From an uncultured Oscillospiraceae bacterium (lineage in GTDB: Bacteria; Bacillota; Clostridia; Oscillospirales; Oscillospiraceae), in assembly GCA_910579485.1 (NCBI GenBank), contig CAJTVO010000013.1, forward strand, positions 1 to 40,566: a stretch of 40,566 nucleotides of DNA, in the 5' to 3' direction. The position numbers and the translations under genes are program-made. Of the stretch, positions 1 to 8,002 are shown piece after piece. Within the stretch, counting starts at the first letter, position 1, and the number at the start of each line of letters is the position of its first letter. The notes under the pieces were generated by a model. It saw nothing but the letters and a program-made list of their open reading frames with translations, was not told the DNA's origin and did not search any database.

Positions 1-24
1 ACGTAGTTTCCTAAGTGACTTTTT

Positions 25-82
25 GGGTACTTTTTGTTCACACAAAAAGTACCCGCGGGGTCCGGGGGCGAGAAGCCCCCGG
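25..82. repeat. Extragenic double-hairpin element, copy 1
   Basis: There are two adjacent hairpins. The first is a perfect 13-bp stem (25-37 with 42-54) around the loop TCAC. The second is an 8-bp GC stem (62-69 with 75-82) around GAGAA. The order (ACTTTTT arm, AAAAAGTAC arm, GCGGG, GC-rich hairpin) matches the reverse complement of 35325-35378, so I read it as one copy of a repeated intergenic element. No gene is visible upstream in the window. A further 7-bp hairpin (108-114/118-124) lies just before the next ribosome binding site. Confidence 0.6.
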
Positions 83-138
83 GGTAACATAAAAATAAAA
101 GCGAGAAGCGGCCCGCAGGGCCGCAGAAAGGAACTGTC

Positions 139-816
139 ATGTTTACCGGCTACTCAGAAAAAACCTTTGATTTTATGTGGGGCATCCGCCTGAACAACGA
201 CCGCGACTGGTTCATGGCCCACAAGCAGGACTATCTGACCCACCTCTATACCCCCACCATGGAACTGGGAAAAGAAGTCTACGACAAATTCATGGACAAG
301 CACCCCAAACTGAACTTGAACCTCCATGTCTGCCGCATCTACCGGGACGCCCGCCGCCTCCACGGGCAAGGCCCCTACAAGGACCACCTCTGGCTCACCA
401 TCCGTCCGGAAAACGACATCTGGAGCCGTCAGCCTGTGTTCTGGTTCGAGATCACGCCGGAGGAATGGAGCTACGGCGTGGGCTTCTGGAACGCCGACGC
501 CCAGACCCTGGCCGCCATGCGCCGGGACATGGACCAGGACCCCAAACGGGCGGAGAAGCTGGTCCGCAGGCTCAACAAGGACGGTCGCTTCGCCGTCCAG
601 GGCAAGGACTACGCCCGCAAAAAAGGCGAGTCCACCCCCCTGCTGGCGGAATGGTACAACAAAAAGGACATCTCCGTGGGCCGGTACTGTCCGGCGGACG
701 AGGCGCTGTTTTCCCCCGAACTGGTGGACACCCTGGTCGATGGATACAACTTCCTGGAACCCTACTATCAATACTTCAAGAGCTTCTGCAAGGCTGGGCT
801 GGAGGATCTGAAATAG
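139..816 (+). CDS. DUF2461 (TIGR02453-type) family protein
   Basis: This 225-residue protein resembles the DUF2461 family: an N-terminal 'F-x-W...NN..WF' segment (about residues 13-25) and a central 'CRIYRDARR' segment followed by 'PYKDHLW' (about 65-85). The family is widespread, is about 220 residues long, and has no established biochemical role. There is no signal peptide or membrane segment, so it is likely cytosolic. The ATG is preceded by AAAGGA at good spacing. The stop lies 8 bp from the stop of the convergent tatD, with no clear terminator between them. Family assignment is good; function is unknown. Confidence 0.8.
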   Translation: MFTGYSEKTFDFMWGIRLNNDRDWFMAHKQDYLTHLYTPTMELGKEVYDKFMDKHPKLNLNLHVCRIYRDARRLHGQGPYKDHLWLTIRPENDIWSRQPVFWFEITPEEWSYGVGFWNADAQTLAAMRRDMDQDPKRAEKLVRRLNKDGRFAVQGKDYARKKGESTPLLAEWYNKKDISVGRYCPADEALFSPELVDTLVDGYNFLEPYYQYFKSFCKAGLEDLK

Positions 817-824
817 GCCCCGTC

Positions 825-1589
825 TTATGAAATGCCATAAAACCGCTTTCCGTTCTCCAGCGTGATCCGGGCGCACTCCTCAAAGGATATCCCCTTGATC
901 TCCGCCAGCTTTTCACAGACATGCCGGACATATCCGGAATCGTTCCGCTTTCCGCGATGGGGTACTGGGGCCATATAGGGGCTGTCCGTCTCGATCATGA
1001 TCCGGTCCAGCGGGACCGCCTGGGCGGCCTCCACCGCCCTGCGGGCGTTCTTATAGGTCAGCACGCCGGTAAAAGAGACCATCCACCCCAGCTTGACCAG
1101 CTCCCTGGCCATCTCCGCGCTGCCGGAAAAACAGTGGAACACCCCCCGGACCCGGGGAAATTCCCGCACGACCGCCAGGCTGTCGGCGTGGGCCTCCCGG
1201 TCGTGGACGATCACCGGCATGTCCAGCTCCTCCGCCAGGGCCATCTGGTCCCGGAAGACCCGCCGCTGGTGTTCCCTAGGGGGATTCTCCTCCCAGTAGT
1301 AGTCCAGGCCGATCTCCCCGATGGCCACGACCTTGGGGGCCTTCGCCCAGGCCCGGAAGAGGTCCAGCTCCGCCGGATCGTAGGGTCCGCAGTTTTCCGG
1401 GTGATAGCCCACCGCGGCATAGAGGAACGGCCAGGCACGGGCCAGCTCCACCGCCATCCGGGAGGAGGGCACGTCGCAGCCTGGATTTACCGCCAGGGAG
1501 ATGTCCCGGGCGGGCAGGCCGTCCAGGACCGCCTCCCGGTCCTGGGAAAATTCTTCCGCGTCATAATGGGCGTGCGTATCAAATAACAT
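825..1589 (-). CDS. tatD: TatD family metal-dependent hydrolase (DNase)
   Basis: This is a 254-residue TIM-barrel amidohydrolase of the TatD/YcfH family, which hydrolyses DNA ends or other phosphodiesters using divalent metals. Metal ligands are visible: HAH at residues 6-8, the Glu of GEIGLD at about 92, the His of the HDREAH segment, the FHCFSG segment and the ETDSPY motif with its Asp. I chose the ATG at 1589 because the family starts with M-hydrophobic-DTHAH and a GGAG lies 9 nt upstream. The open frame continues well upstream but has no family similarity there. Length is normal. It converges on the DUF2461 gene. Confidence 0.93.
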   Translation of the reverse strand: MLFDTHAHYDAEEFSQDREAVLDGLPARDISLAVNPGCDVPSSRMAVELARAWPFLYAAVGYHPENCGPYDPAELDLFRAWAKAPKVVAIGEIGLDYYWEENPPREHQRRVFRDQMALAEELDMPVIVHDREAHADSLAVVREFPRVRGVFHCFSGSAEMARELVKLGWMVSFTGVLTYKNARRAVEAAQAVPLDRIMIETDSPYMAPVPHRGKRNDSGYVRHVCEKLAEIKGISFEECARITLENGKRFYGIS

Positions 1590-1737
1590 GGTATTCAGCT
1601 CCAAAACGTCAGGATGATGGCCTCCGCCAGGGCGGGACGGCGGCCGCTTTTTATCGCAACTGGCATTATAGCAGAAACCCGCCGTCCCCGCAAGGCCATA
1701 AGCGCGTCGTTTTCCCCGCAAAAAATGCGATACAGCC

Positions 1738-1766
1738 TTGACAGAAGGGGGCGCGGCTGGTATCCT
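1738..1766 (+). promoter_or_regulatory. Sigma-A promoter of the glycine cleavage operon
   Basis: TTGACA (1738-1743), a 17-bp spacer and TATCCT (1761-1766) lie about 35-40 nt before the first riboswitch stem. Transcription would start near 1773. The rest of 1590-1737 shows nothing else recognisable. Confidence 0.7.
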
Positions 1767-1802
1767 ATGGAATAGAAACAGGCCGCAAGTGCATATAGAC
1801 GG

Positions 1803-2001
1803 ATGAACGATCCAGGAGAGACCGCGCCCCGGGCGCGGCGCCGAAGGAGCATTGCCGCACTCTCTCAGGCACCAGGGACTGGATGGGGACGAGATCTGGA
1901 AAGCGCCGGGACGGAACACCGCCCTGCGGCGTGCCGACGGGGCAACCTCCGCCGCGAACGCGGCGGTGCGGAATCTCTCAGGTGAAACAACAGAGGCGCA
2001 T
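1803..2001 (+). ncRNA. Tandem glycine riboswitch (two aptamers)
   Basis: Two consecutive glycine (gcvT-type) aptamers precede the glycine cleavage genes. Aptamer 1 (about 1803-1905) has GGAGAGACC, CCGAAGGAGCA, CTCTCAGGCA and the AGGGACTGGA and TCTGGAAAGCGCC segments. Aptamer 2 (about 1908-2001) has GGACGGAACACCGCC, CCGACGGGGCAACC, a long GC stem around 1946-1968 and ATCTCTCAGGTGAAACAACAGAGG. The short linker between the aptamers is typical of the class. In Firmicutes such switches usually turn expression on when glycine is plentiful, to degrade excess glycine. Confidence 0.95.
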
Positions 2002-2027
2002 GCGGACTTGCTGCGCCCTGCTTTTTT
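1995..2027 (+). terminator. Riboswitch expression-platform terminator
   Basis: GGCGCA (1995-2000) can pair with TGCGCC (2012-2017), followed by a T-rich stretch with T6 at 2022-2027 and another T6 at 2033-2038. The 5' arm overlaps the 3' strand of the second aptamer (ACAGAGG). Glycine-stabilised aptamer pairing would therefore compete with the terminator, as expected for an ON switch. The stem is short, so efficiency is uncertain. Confidence 0.6.
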
Positions 2028-2073
2028 ATTCCTTTTTTCAGCATCCCCCAAATTTTTATCAGGAGGGCAAACT

Positions 2074-4722
2074 ATGAGCGACCTCAAGCGTACCCAGCTC
2101 TACGACGTCCACGTGGCGGCCGGCGCTTCCATGGTGGATTTCGGCGGATGGGAAATGCCCATCAAGTACCCCACCGACATCGTGGCGGAGCATCTGTATA
2201 CCCGCCACGCCTGCAGCCTCTTCGATGTGTCCCACATGGGCCGCATCCTGGTGGAGGGCCCGGAGATGGTCCCCTTCCTCCAGCACGTGCTCAGCAGCAA
2301 CGTCATGGCCCTGGACCTGAACCAGGCCCAGTACGCCATCATCCCCAACGAGAACGGCGGCGCGGTGGACGACGCCTACCTCTACCGCTTCGAGGAGGAC
2401 CGGTATCTGCTGGTGGTCAACGCCGCCAACACGGACAAGGACCTGGAGCATCTCAACGCGCAGATCAAAAACTACGACGCCAAAATGACCGTCATCACCG
2501 GCGACTGGGCCGCCATCGCCGTCCAGGGCCCCAAGGCCAAGGACATCCTGCAGAAGCTCTCCGGCGGCCAGGCCGTCACCGAGCCGGTGAAGAACGCCCT
2601 GAACACCCTCCAATTCGAGGGACGCACCGTCCGGGTGGCCAAGACCGGCTACACTGGCGAGCCCATCGGCTACGAGGTCTACATCGAGTCCGCCGAGGCC
2701 GCCTGGCTCTGGAACCGGCTCATCGAGCTGGGGGCGAAGCCCGCCGGACTGGGAGCCCGGGACACCTGCCGTCTGGAGGCCTGCCTGCCCCTGTACGGCC
2801 ACGAGATGGGCGTGGACCCCGAGAGGAAGGAGATACCCGTTTTCGCCGTGCCTCTGGCCAAGTTCGCCGTCAGCTTCTCCCCGCAGAAGGGGGATTTCAT
2901 CGGGCGCGAGGCCTTGGCGAAGCAGTTCGCGGCCTTCTCCCGGATCATGAACCGGGATTTCTCCGACCTGACGGACCTGCCCCGGCGCATCCTGCCCATC
3001 ACCCTGCTGGACAAGGGCGTCATGCGGGCGGGGATGCCCGTATACAAGGGCGATAAGCTCATCGGCTACGTCACCAGCGGCACCATGGTCCCCTACTACC
3101 GCCACGAGGGCGAGGGCCTTGGCACCGTCATCCTGGAGGAGACCGCCAAGCGCTCCATCGGCCTGGCCATCGTGGACAGCGATACCCTGGAGGACGACGA
3201 GGTCCAGATCGACGTCCGGGGCCGCAGGCTGAAGGCCGTGATCCCCCCCTACCACATGCGGGTGGACGCGCCGCCCTTCGCCCGTCCCATCCTCTACCGC
3301 CCCGAGGAGGAGGATGCCGCGGCGGCCTCCGGCGACCGCGCGCCCAAGGCGCTGGAGCTCATCGGCCGCGCCGTTGAGAACCACGTGTGGCGGCAGGAGA
3401 AGTGCGTGAACCTGATCCCCTCGGAGATGACGCCCTCCCGGGCGGTCCGCCTGCTGTGCGCCAGCGATCCCTCCTTCCGGTACGCGGAGCACAAGAAGGT
3501 CAAGAGCTTCTACGACGCGGACGTGTTCTACTACCAGGGCACCGAGTTCATCGACGAGGTGGAGCAGCTGCTGGTGGAGGAGATGAAGGCCTTCCTGGGC
3601 TGCGCCGAGGTGGAGACCCGGTGCGTCAGCGGCCAGATGTCCAATACCTGCGTGTTCTCCGCCCTCATGGACTGGAAGAACCGCCTCAACCGCAAGCAGG
3701 ACCCCAAGCGGCTGGGCTATATCATGAACAACCACATCATCAAGGGCGGCCACCTGTCCGCGCAGCCCATGGGCGCGCTCCACGACTACATCGCCGTCGA
3801 TCCCGTCACCGAGCGCCACGCCCTGGTGAACTTCCCCGTCCTGAAGGACAACATCTACAAGATCGATGTGGAGGAGACCAAGAAGGCCATCGACCAGTAC
3901 CGTCCCGAGTTCATCATCTTCGGCAAGAGCATGGTCCTCCACAAGGAGCCCGTGGCAGCCATCCGGAAGTACGTGGACGAGATGGGCCTTCAGACCACCA
4001 TCATGTACGACATGGCCCACGTCCTGGGCCTCATCGGCGACCACTTCCAGAAGCCCTTCCAGGAGGGCGCGGAGATCGTCACCGGCTCCACCCACAAGAC
4101 CTTCTTCGGCCCCCAGCGGGGCATCGTGGGCGTCAACTACAAGAAGGGCGAGCTGAAATACGGCCTGTGGGAGACCATCGAGAGCCGGGCCTTCCCCGGC
4201 AGCGTCTCCAACCACCACCTGGGCACCCAGCTGGGCCTGCTGATGGCGGCCTACGAGATGAACCAGTTCAAGGATACCTATCAGGCAGCGGTGGTGAGCA
4301 ACGCCAAGAGCTTCGCCAAGAGCCTCAAGGCCGCCGGACTGGACGTGGCCGGCGATCCCTCCATCGACTATACCGAGACCCACCAGGTCATCGTCAACGT
4401 GGGCTACGGCACCGGTCCCGAGGTTGCCATGCGCCTGGAGCGGAACAACATCATCTGCAACTACCAGGCCACCCCCGAGGAGGAGGGCTTCACCGCCTCC
4501 GGCGCGCTGCGCATGGGCGTCAACGAGATGACCCGCTTCGGCTTCGGCCCCGCCGAGTTCGACAAGCTGGCCCAGATCATGGCGGACTGCATCCTCCGGG
4601 GCAAGGAGGTCAAGGAGGACGTCGAGTCCCTCCGCGCCGGGTACACGGAGATGAAGTACTGCTTCAACGAGGACCAGGTGGCCTCCGCGCTGAACGAGCT
4701 GGCGAAGAAGTCCGGACTGTAA
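2074..4722 (+). CDS. gcvT: Fusion of glycine cleavage T protein (aminomethyltransferase) and SHMT-like domain
   Basis: This single uninterrupted 882-residue frame has two enzyme domains. Residues 1 to about 375 are GcvT, which moves the aminomethyl carbon from lipoyl-GcvH to tetrahydrofolate; the D121/D123 region after VVNAAN and the YTGE folate-site motif (193-196) are visible. After an acidic, Ala-rich linker (about 395-415), residues about 420-882 form a PLP fold-type I domain like serine hydroxymethyltransferase: LIPSE (447-451), YAEH, SGQMSN, DMAH with D646 and H649, PLP lysine K675 in STHKTFFGP, and R813 in LRMG. It is divergent: SGSQAN has become SGQMSN, and GPRGG has become GPQRG. ATG 2074 follows AGGAGG at good spacing. 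It is first in the riboswitch-controlled operon. The two activities would consume and remake methylene-THF in one polypeptide; the SHMT reaction is inferred. Confidence 0.9.
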   Translation: MSDLKRTQLYDVHVAAGASMVDFGGWEMPIKYPTDIVAEHLYTRHACSLFDVSHMGRILVEGPEMVPFLQHVLSSNVMALDLNQAQYAIIPNENGGAVDDAYLYRFEEDRYLLVVNAANTDKDLEHLNAQIKNYDAKMTVITGDWAAIAVQGPKAKDILQKLSGGQAVTEPVKNALNTLQFEGRTVRVAKTGYTGEPIGYEVYIESAEAAWLWNRLIELGAKPAGLGARDTCRLEACLPLYGHEMGVDPERKEIPVFAVPLAKFAVSFSPQKGDFIGREALAKQFAAFSRIMNRDFSDLTDLPRRILPITLLDKGVMRAGMPVYKGDKLIGYVTSGTMVPYYRHEGEGLGTVILEETAKRSIGLAIVDSDTLEDDEVQIDVRGRRLKAVIPPYHMRVDAPPFARPILYRPEEEDAAAASGDRAPKALELIGRAVENHVWRQEKCVNLIPSEMTPSRAVRLLCASDPSFRYAEHKKVKSFYDADVFYYQGTEFIDEVEQLLVEEMKAFLGCAEVETRCVSGQMSNTCVFSALMDWKNRLNRKQDPKRLGYIMNNHIIKGGHLSAQPMGALHDYIAVDPVTERHALVNFPVLKDNIYKIDVEETKKAIDQYRPEFIIFGKSMVLHKEPVAAIRKYVDEMGLQTTIMYDMAHVLGLIGDHFQKPFQEGAEIVTGSTHKTFFGPQRGIVGVNYKKGELKYGLWETIESRAFPGSVSNHHLGTQLGLLMAAYEMNQFKDTYQAAVVSNAKSFAKSLKAAGLDVAGDPSIDYTETHQVIVNVGYGTGPEVAMRLERNNIICNYQATPEEEGFTASGALRMGVNEMTRFGFGPAEFDKLAQIMADCILRGKEVKEDVESLRAGYTEMKYCFNEDQVASALNELAKKSGL

Positions 4723-4771
4723 AAAATACCAATTTCAGATATCAACACAAAATTTTAAGGAGGAACATACC

Positions 4772-5146
4772 ATGAATTTCCCCGCTGAACTGAAGTATTC
4801 CAAGGACCACGAGTGGGTCAAGACCATCGATGAGAGCACCGTCCTGGTGGGCATCACTGACTTTGCCCAGAGTGAGCTGGGCGACCTGGTGTTCATCAAC
4901 CTGCCCCAGGAGGGCGACGAAGTGACCGCCGAGGAGTCCTTCTGCGACGTGGAGTCCGTGAAGGCCGTCTCCGATGTCATGAGCCCCTGCACCGGCGTTA
5001 TCGCCGAGGTCAACACCGAGCTGGAGGATGAGCCCCAGCTCCTCAACGAGGATCCCTACGGCGCGTGGATCGCCAAGATCAAGGACATCTCCTCCTTCGG
5101 TGAGCTGATGAGCGCCGACGAGTACGAGGCATTCGTGCAGCAGTAA
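4772..5146 (+). CDS. gcvH: Glycine cleavage system H protein
   Basis: This is the 124-residue lipoyl carrier that shuttles the aminomethyl group between the P, T and L proteins. The lipoylation site is K64 in the conserved ESVKAVSD context. The fold signature 'YSKDHEWVK' (about residues 9-17) and the GLPxxGD-like region are present, and length is typical. AAGGAGG precedes the ATG at 4772, and the gene starts 49 bp after the GcvT-SHMT fusion. No dihydrolipoyl dehydrogenase (L protein) or lipoate ligase is in this cluster, so those must come from elsewhere. Confidence 0.97.
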   Translation: MNFPAELKYSKDHEWVKTIDESTVLVGITDFAQSELGDLVFINLPQEGDEVTAEESFCDVESVKAVSDVMSPCTGVIAEVNTELEDEPQLLNEDPYGAWIAKIKDISSFGELMSADEYEAFVQQ

Positions 5147-5154
5147 TCCCCTGC

Positions 5155-5190
5155 GCCGGGGCGGGCACCGTTCCGCCCCGGCATCTTTTT
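5155..5190 (+). terminator. Intercistronic terminator-like hairpin between gcvH and gcvPA
   Basis: A perfect 10-bp GC stem (5155-5164 with 5173-5182) with an 8-nt loop is followed by ATCTTTTT (5183-5190). It sits inside the operon, 8 nt after the gcvH stop and just before the gcvPA ribosome binding site. It could reduce read-through so that H is made in excess over P, or it could stabilise the 3' end of the upstream message. Confidence 0.65.
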
Positions 5191-5202
5191 CAGGAAAGGA
5201 AA

Positions 5203-6510
5203 ATGTTTTTTATGGGAACTTACGTCCCCAATACCGCCTCCCAGCAGCAGGCCATGCTGGCCGCCATCGGCGCGGGCGCGGTGGAAGAGCTGTTCGCCGC
5301 CGTGCCCCGGGAGATGCTGGTGGACCGGCTGGACCTCCCCGAGGGCCTCAGCGAGCTGTCCGTCCGGCAGAAGGTCTCCGCCATGGCCGCGAAAAACCGG
5401 GTGTACCCCACCGTCCTCCGGGGGGCGGGGTCCTACCGGCACTTCATCCCCGCCGTGGTGAAGAGCGTCACCGGGCGGGAGGAGCTGGTCACCGCCTACA
5501 CCCCCTATCAGGCGGAGATCAGCCAGGGCATCCTCCAGTCCATTTTTGAGTACCAGACCATGATCTGCGCCCTCACGGGCATGGACGTGTCCAACGCCTC
5601 CGTCTACGACGGCGGCACTGCCGCCGCCGAGGCCCTGGCCATGTGCCGGGACCGGAAGCGAGGCCGGGCCTACGTCTCCGCCTGCGCGGACCCCCAGGTG
5701 ATCGAGACCATGCGGACCTACTGCTTCGGCTCCGGCATGGCGCTGGAGCTGATCCCCGAGAGGGACGGCCGCACGGACCTGTCCGCCGTCTCCCTGGGGG
5801 CGGACGCCGCCTGCGTCTACATCGCCCAGCCCAACTACTATGGGAATATCGAGGACGCCCGGGCCATCGGCGAGGCCGCCCACGCCGCCGGGGCCAAATT
5901 CATCATGGGGTGCAATCCCATCGCCCTGGCGGTGATGGAGACCCCCGCCGCCTGCGGCGCGGACATCGCCGTGGGCGAGGCCCAGCCCCTGGGGCTGGAC
6001 GTGGCCTTCGGCGGGCCCTACCTGGGCTACATGGCCGCCACCAAGGCCATGTTCCGCAAGCTGCCGGGCCGCATCGTGGGCCAGACCCATGATACAGAGG
6101 GCAATACCGGCTACGTGCTGACCCTCACCGCCCGTGAGCAGCACATCCGCCGGGAGAAGGCCTCCAGCAACATCTGCTCCAACCAGGCCCTGTGCGCCTT
6201 CACCGCCGGGGTCTACATGTCCGCCATGGGCGCGGACGGCCTGCGGCAGGCCGCGGCGCTCTGCATGTCCAAGGCCCACTATTTTGCCGGGGAGCTGGAG
6301 AAGACCGGCCTCCCCCGGGTCCACACCGGCGAATATTTCCACGAGTTCGTCACCAGGTGCGGCGATCCGGCCAAAATCCTCAAGGCGCTGGACGAGAACG
6401 GCATCCTGGGCGGCCTGCCTGTGAAGGACGGCATCCTCTGGTGCGTCACCGAACTGGTGACCAGGGAGGAGCTGGACCGGGCCGTTTCCATCATCAAGGA
6501 GGTGTGCTGA
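5203..6510 (+). CDS. gcvPA: Glycine dehydrogenase (decarboxylating) subunit 1, P-protein alpha
   Basis: This is the 435-residue N-terminal half of the split PLP-dependent P protein, which decarboxylates glycine and loads the aminomethyl group on GcvH. The start 'YVPNT' and the segments 'RGAGSYRHFIPAVVKS', 'TAYTPYQAEISQGILQ' and 'NYYGNIED' are typical of GcvPA. It carries no PLP lysine; that residue is in the partner subunit. Two starts are possible: ATG 5203, with AGGA 7 nt upstream, and ATG 5212, which gives MGTYVPNT and sits 11 nt after a second AGGA. The gene ends 1 nt before gcvPB. Confidence 0.95.
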   Translation: MFFMGTYVPNTASQQQAMLAAIGAGAVEELFAAVPREMLVDRLDLPEGLSELSVRQKVSAMAAKNRVYPTVLRGAGSYRHFIPAVVKSVTGREELVTAYTPYQAEISQGILQSIFEYQTMICALTGMDVSNASVYDGGTAAAEALAMCRDRKRGRAYVSACADPQVIETMRTYCFGSGMALELIPERDGRTDLSAVSLGADAACVYIAQPNYYGNIEDARAIGEAAHAAGAKFIMGCNPIALAVMETPAACGADIAVGEAQPLGLDVAFGGPYLGYMAATKAMFRKLPGRIVGQTHDTEGNTGYVLTLTAREQHIRREKASSNICSNQALCAFTAGVYMSAMGADGLRQAAALCMSKAHYFAGELEKTGLPRVHTGEYFHEFVTRCGDPAKILKALDENGILGGLPVKDGILWCVTELVTREELDRAVSIIKEVC

Positions 6511-6511
6511 C

Positions 6512-7939
6512 ATGAAGCTGATTTTTGAAAAGGGCGCTCCCGGCCAGCACCTGTCCCTGATGCCCCCCTGCGACGTGCCGGAGGTCACCCTCTCCCGTCC
6601 CCGGACGGAGCCCCTGGACCTGCCCCACGTCTCCGAGACGGAGCTGACCCGCCACTACACAGCCCTGGCCAAGCAGGTCCACGGGGTGAACGACGGCTTC
6701 TACCCCCTGGGCTCCTGCACCATGAAGTACAACCCCAAGATCAACGAGGACATGGCCGCCCTGCCCGGCTTCTCCCAGATCCACCCCCTCCAGCCCGAGG
6801 AGACGGTCCAGGGCTGTCTGGAGGTCCTCTACGAGTCCGAGAAGCTCCTGGGAGAGATCACCGGCATGGACGCCATGACCTTCCAGCCCGCCGCCGGGGC
6901 TCACGGCGAGTTCACCGGCCTGCTGCTCATCAAGGCCTACCACGCCCTGCGGAACGATGCCGCCCGGACCAAGATCATCGTCCCCGACTCCGCCCACGGC
7001 ACCAACCCGGCCTCCGCCGTCATGGCGGGCTTCACGGTGGTGAACATCCCCTCCGGCGAAGACGGCTGCGTGGACGTGGAGGCCCTGCGCGGCGCCGTGG
7101 GGCCGGACACCGCCGGTCTGATGCTGACCAACCCCAACACGGTGGGTATCTTTGACAAGAACATCCTGGAGATCACCAAAATCGTCCATGACGCTGGGGG
7201 CCTGTGCTACTACGACGGGGCCAACCTCAACGCGGTCATGGGAGTGGTCCGTCCCGGCGACATGGGCTTCGACGTGATCCACCTGAACCTCCACAAGACC
7301 TTCTCCACCCCCCACGGCGGCGGCGGCCCCGGCTCCGGCGCGGTGGGCTGTAAGGAGTTCCTCCGCTGCTTCCTGCCGGGACCGGTGGTGACCAGAGATG
7401 AAGCCGGGTATCATCTGACCGCGCCCGAGCATTCCATCGGCCGTGTGAAGGATTTTCACGGCAACTTCTCCGTAGTGGTGAAGGCCCTGACCTACATCCT
7501 CACCCTGGGCCGGGAGGGCATCCCCGAGGCGGCCAGGAACGCGGTCCTCAACGCCAACTACATGATGAAGCGCCTGAGCGAAAAGTACGCCATGGCCTAC
7601 GCCGGGCCCTGTATGCACGAGTTCGTTATGACCCTCCAGGACCTGAAGGACGCCACCGGCTGCTCCTCCATGGACATCGCCAAGGGCCTGCTGGACCACG
7701 GCATCCACCCGCCCACGATGTACTTCCCCCTCATCGTCCACGAGGCCCTGATGGTGGAGCCCACGGAGACGGAGAGCCAGGAGACCATGGACGAGGTGTG
7801 CCGGGTGTTCCTGGACCTGTGGGACCTGGCACACCAGAACCCCCAGGCCCTCCACGACGCCCCCACTAAAACCCCGGTGCGCCGTCTGGACGAGGTCGGC
7901 GCGGCCCGGAACCCGGTCCTGCGGTATGTAAAAGAGTAA
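6512..7939 (+). CDS. gcvPB: Glycine dehydrogenase (decarboxylating) subunit 2, P-protein beta
   Basis: This is the 475-residue PLP-binding half of the split P protein. The lysine forming the PLP aldimine is K262 in LNLHKTFSTPHGGGGPG. The 'GFYPLGSCTMKYNPK' and 'QPAAGAHGEFTG' segments are family hallmarks. The start is 1 nt after the gcvPA stop, with AAGGAGG inside the end of gcvPA, so translation of the two subunits is probably coupled, fitting a 1:1 complex. It is the last gene of the operon, followed by a strong bidirectional terminator. Confidence 0.97.
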   Translation: MKLIFEKGAPGQHLSLMPPCDVPEVTLSRPRTEPLDLPHVSETELTRHYTALAKQVHGVNDGFYPLGSCTMKYNPKINEDMAALPGFSQIHPLQPEETVQGCLEVLYESEKLLGEITGMDAMTFQPAAGAHGEFTGLLLIKAYHALRNDAARTKIIVPDSAHGTNPASAVMAGFTVVNIPSGEDGCVDVEALRGAVGPDTAGLMLTNPNTVGIFDKNILEITKIVHDAGGLCYYDGANLNAVMGVVRPGDMGFDVIHLNLHKTFSTPHGGGGPGSGAVGCKEFLRCFLPGPVVTRDEAGYHLTAPEHSIGRVKDFHGNFSVVVKALTYILTLGREGIPEAARNAVLNANYMMKRLSEKYAMAYAGPCMHEFVMTLQDLKDATGCSSMDIAKGLLDHGIHPPTMYFPLIVHEALMVEPTETESQETMDEVCRVFLDLWDLAHQNPQALHDAPTKTPVRRLDEVGAARNPVLRYVKE

Positions 7940-7960
7940 CGGCGGAAGGACCTTTCCAAC

Positions 7961-8002
7961 GGAATAAGAAAAAGCCCCCTTCCGGGGGCTTTTTCTTATT
8001 CC
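7961..8002. terminator. Bidirectional terminator, gcvPB / capA-like gene
   Basis: A perfect 19-bp stem (7961-7979 with 7984-8002) with a TTCC loop has A-rich and T-rich flanks, so it works on both strands. It terminates the glycine operon on the plus strand. On the minus strand it overlaps the last codons and stop of the CapA-like gene. Confidence 0.9.

Noticed and set aside
2059..4383. Long open frame on the minus strand opposite gcvT-SHMT
   Set aside because: Low-complexity His/Asp/Val/Gly-rich product without family likeness or ribosome binding site. Such antisense frames arise in GC-rich genes.
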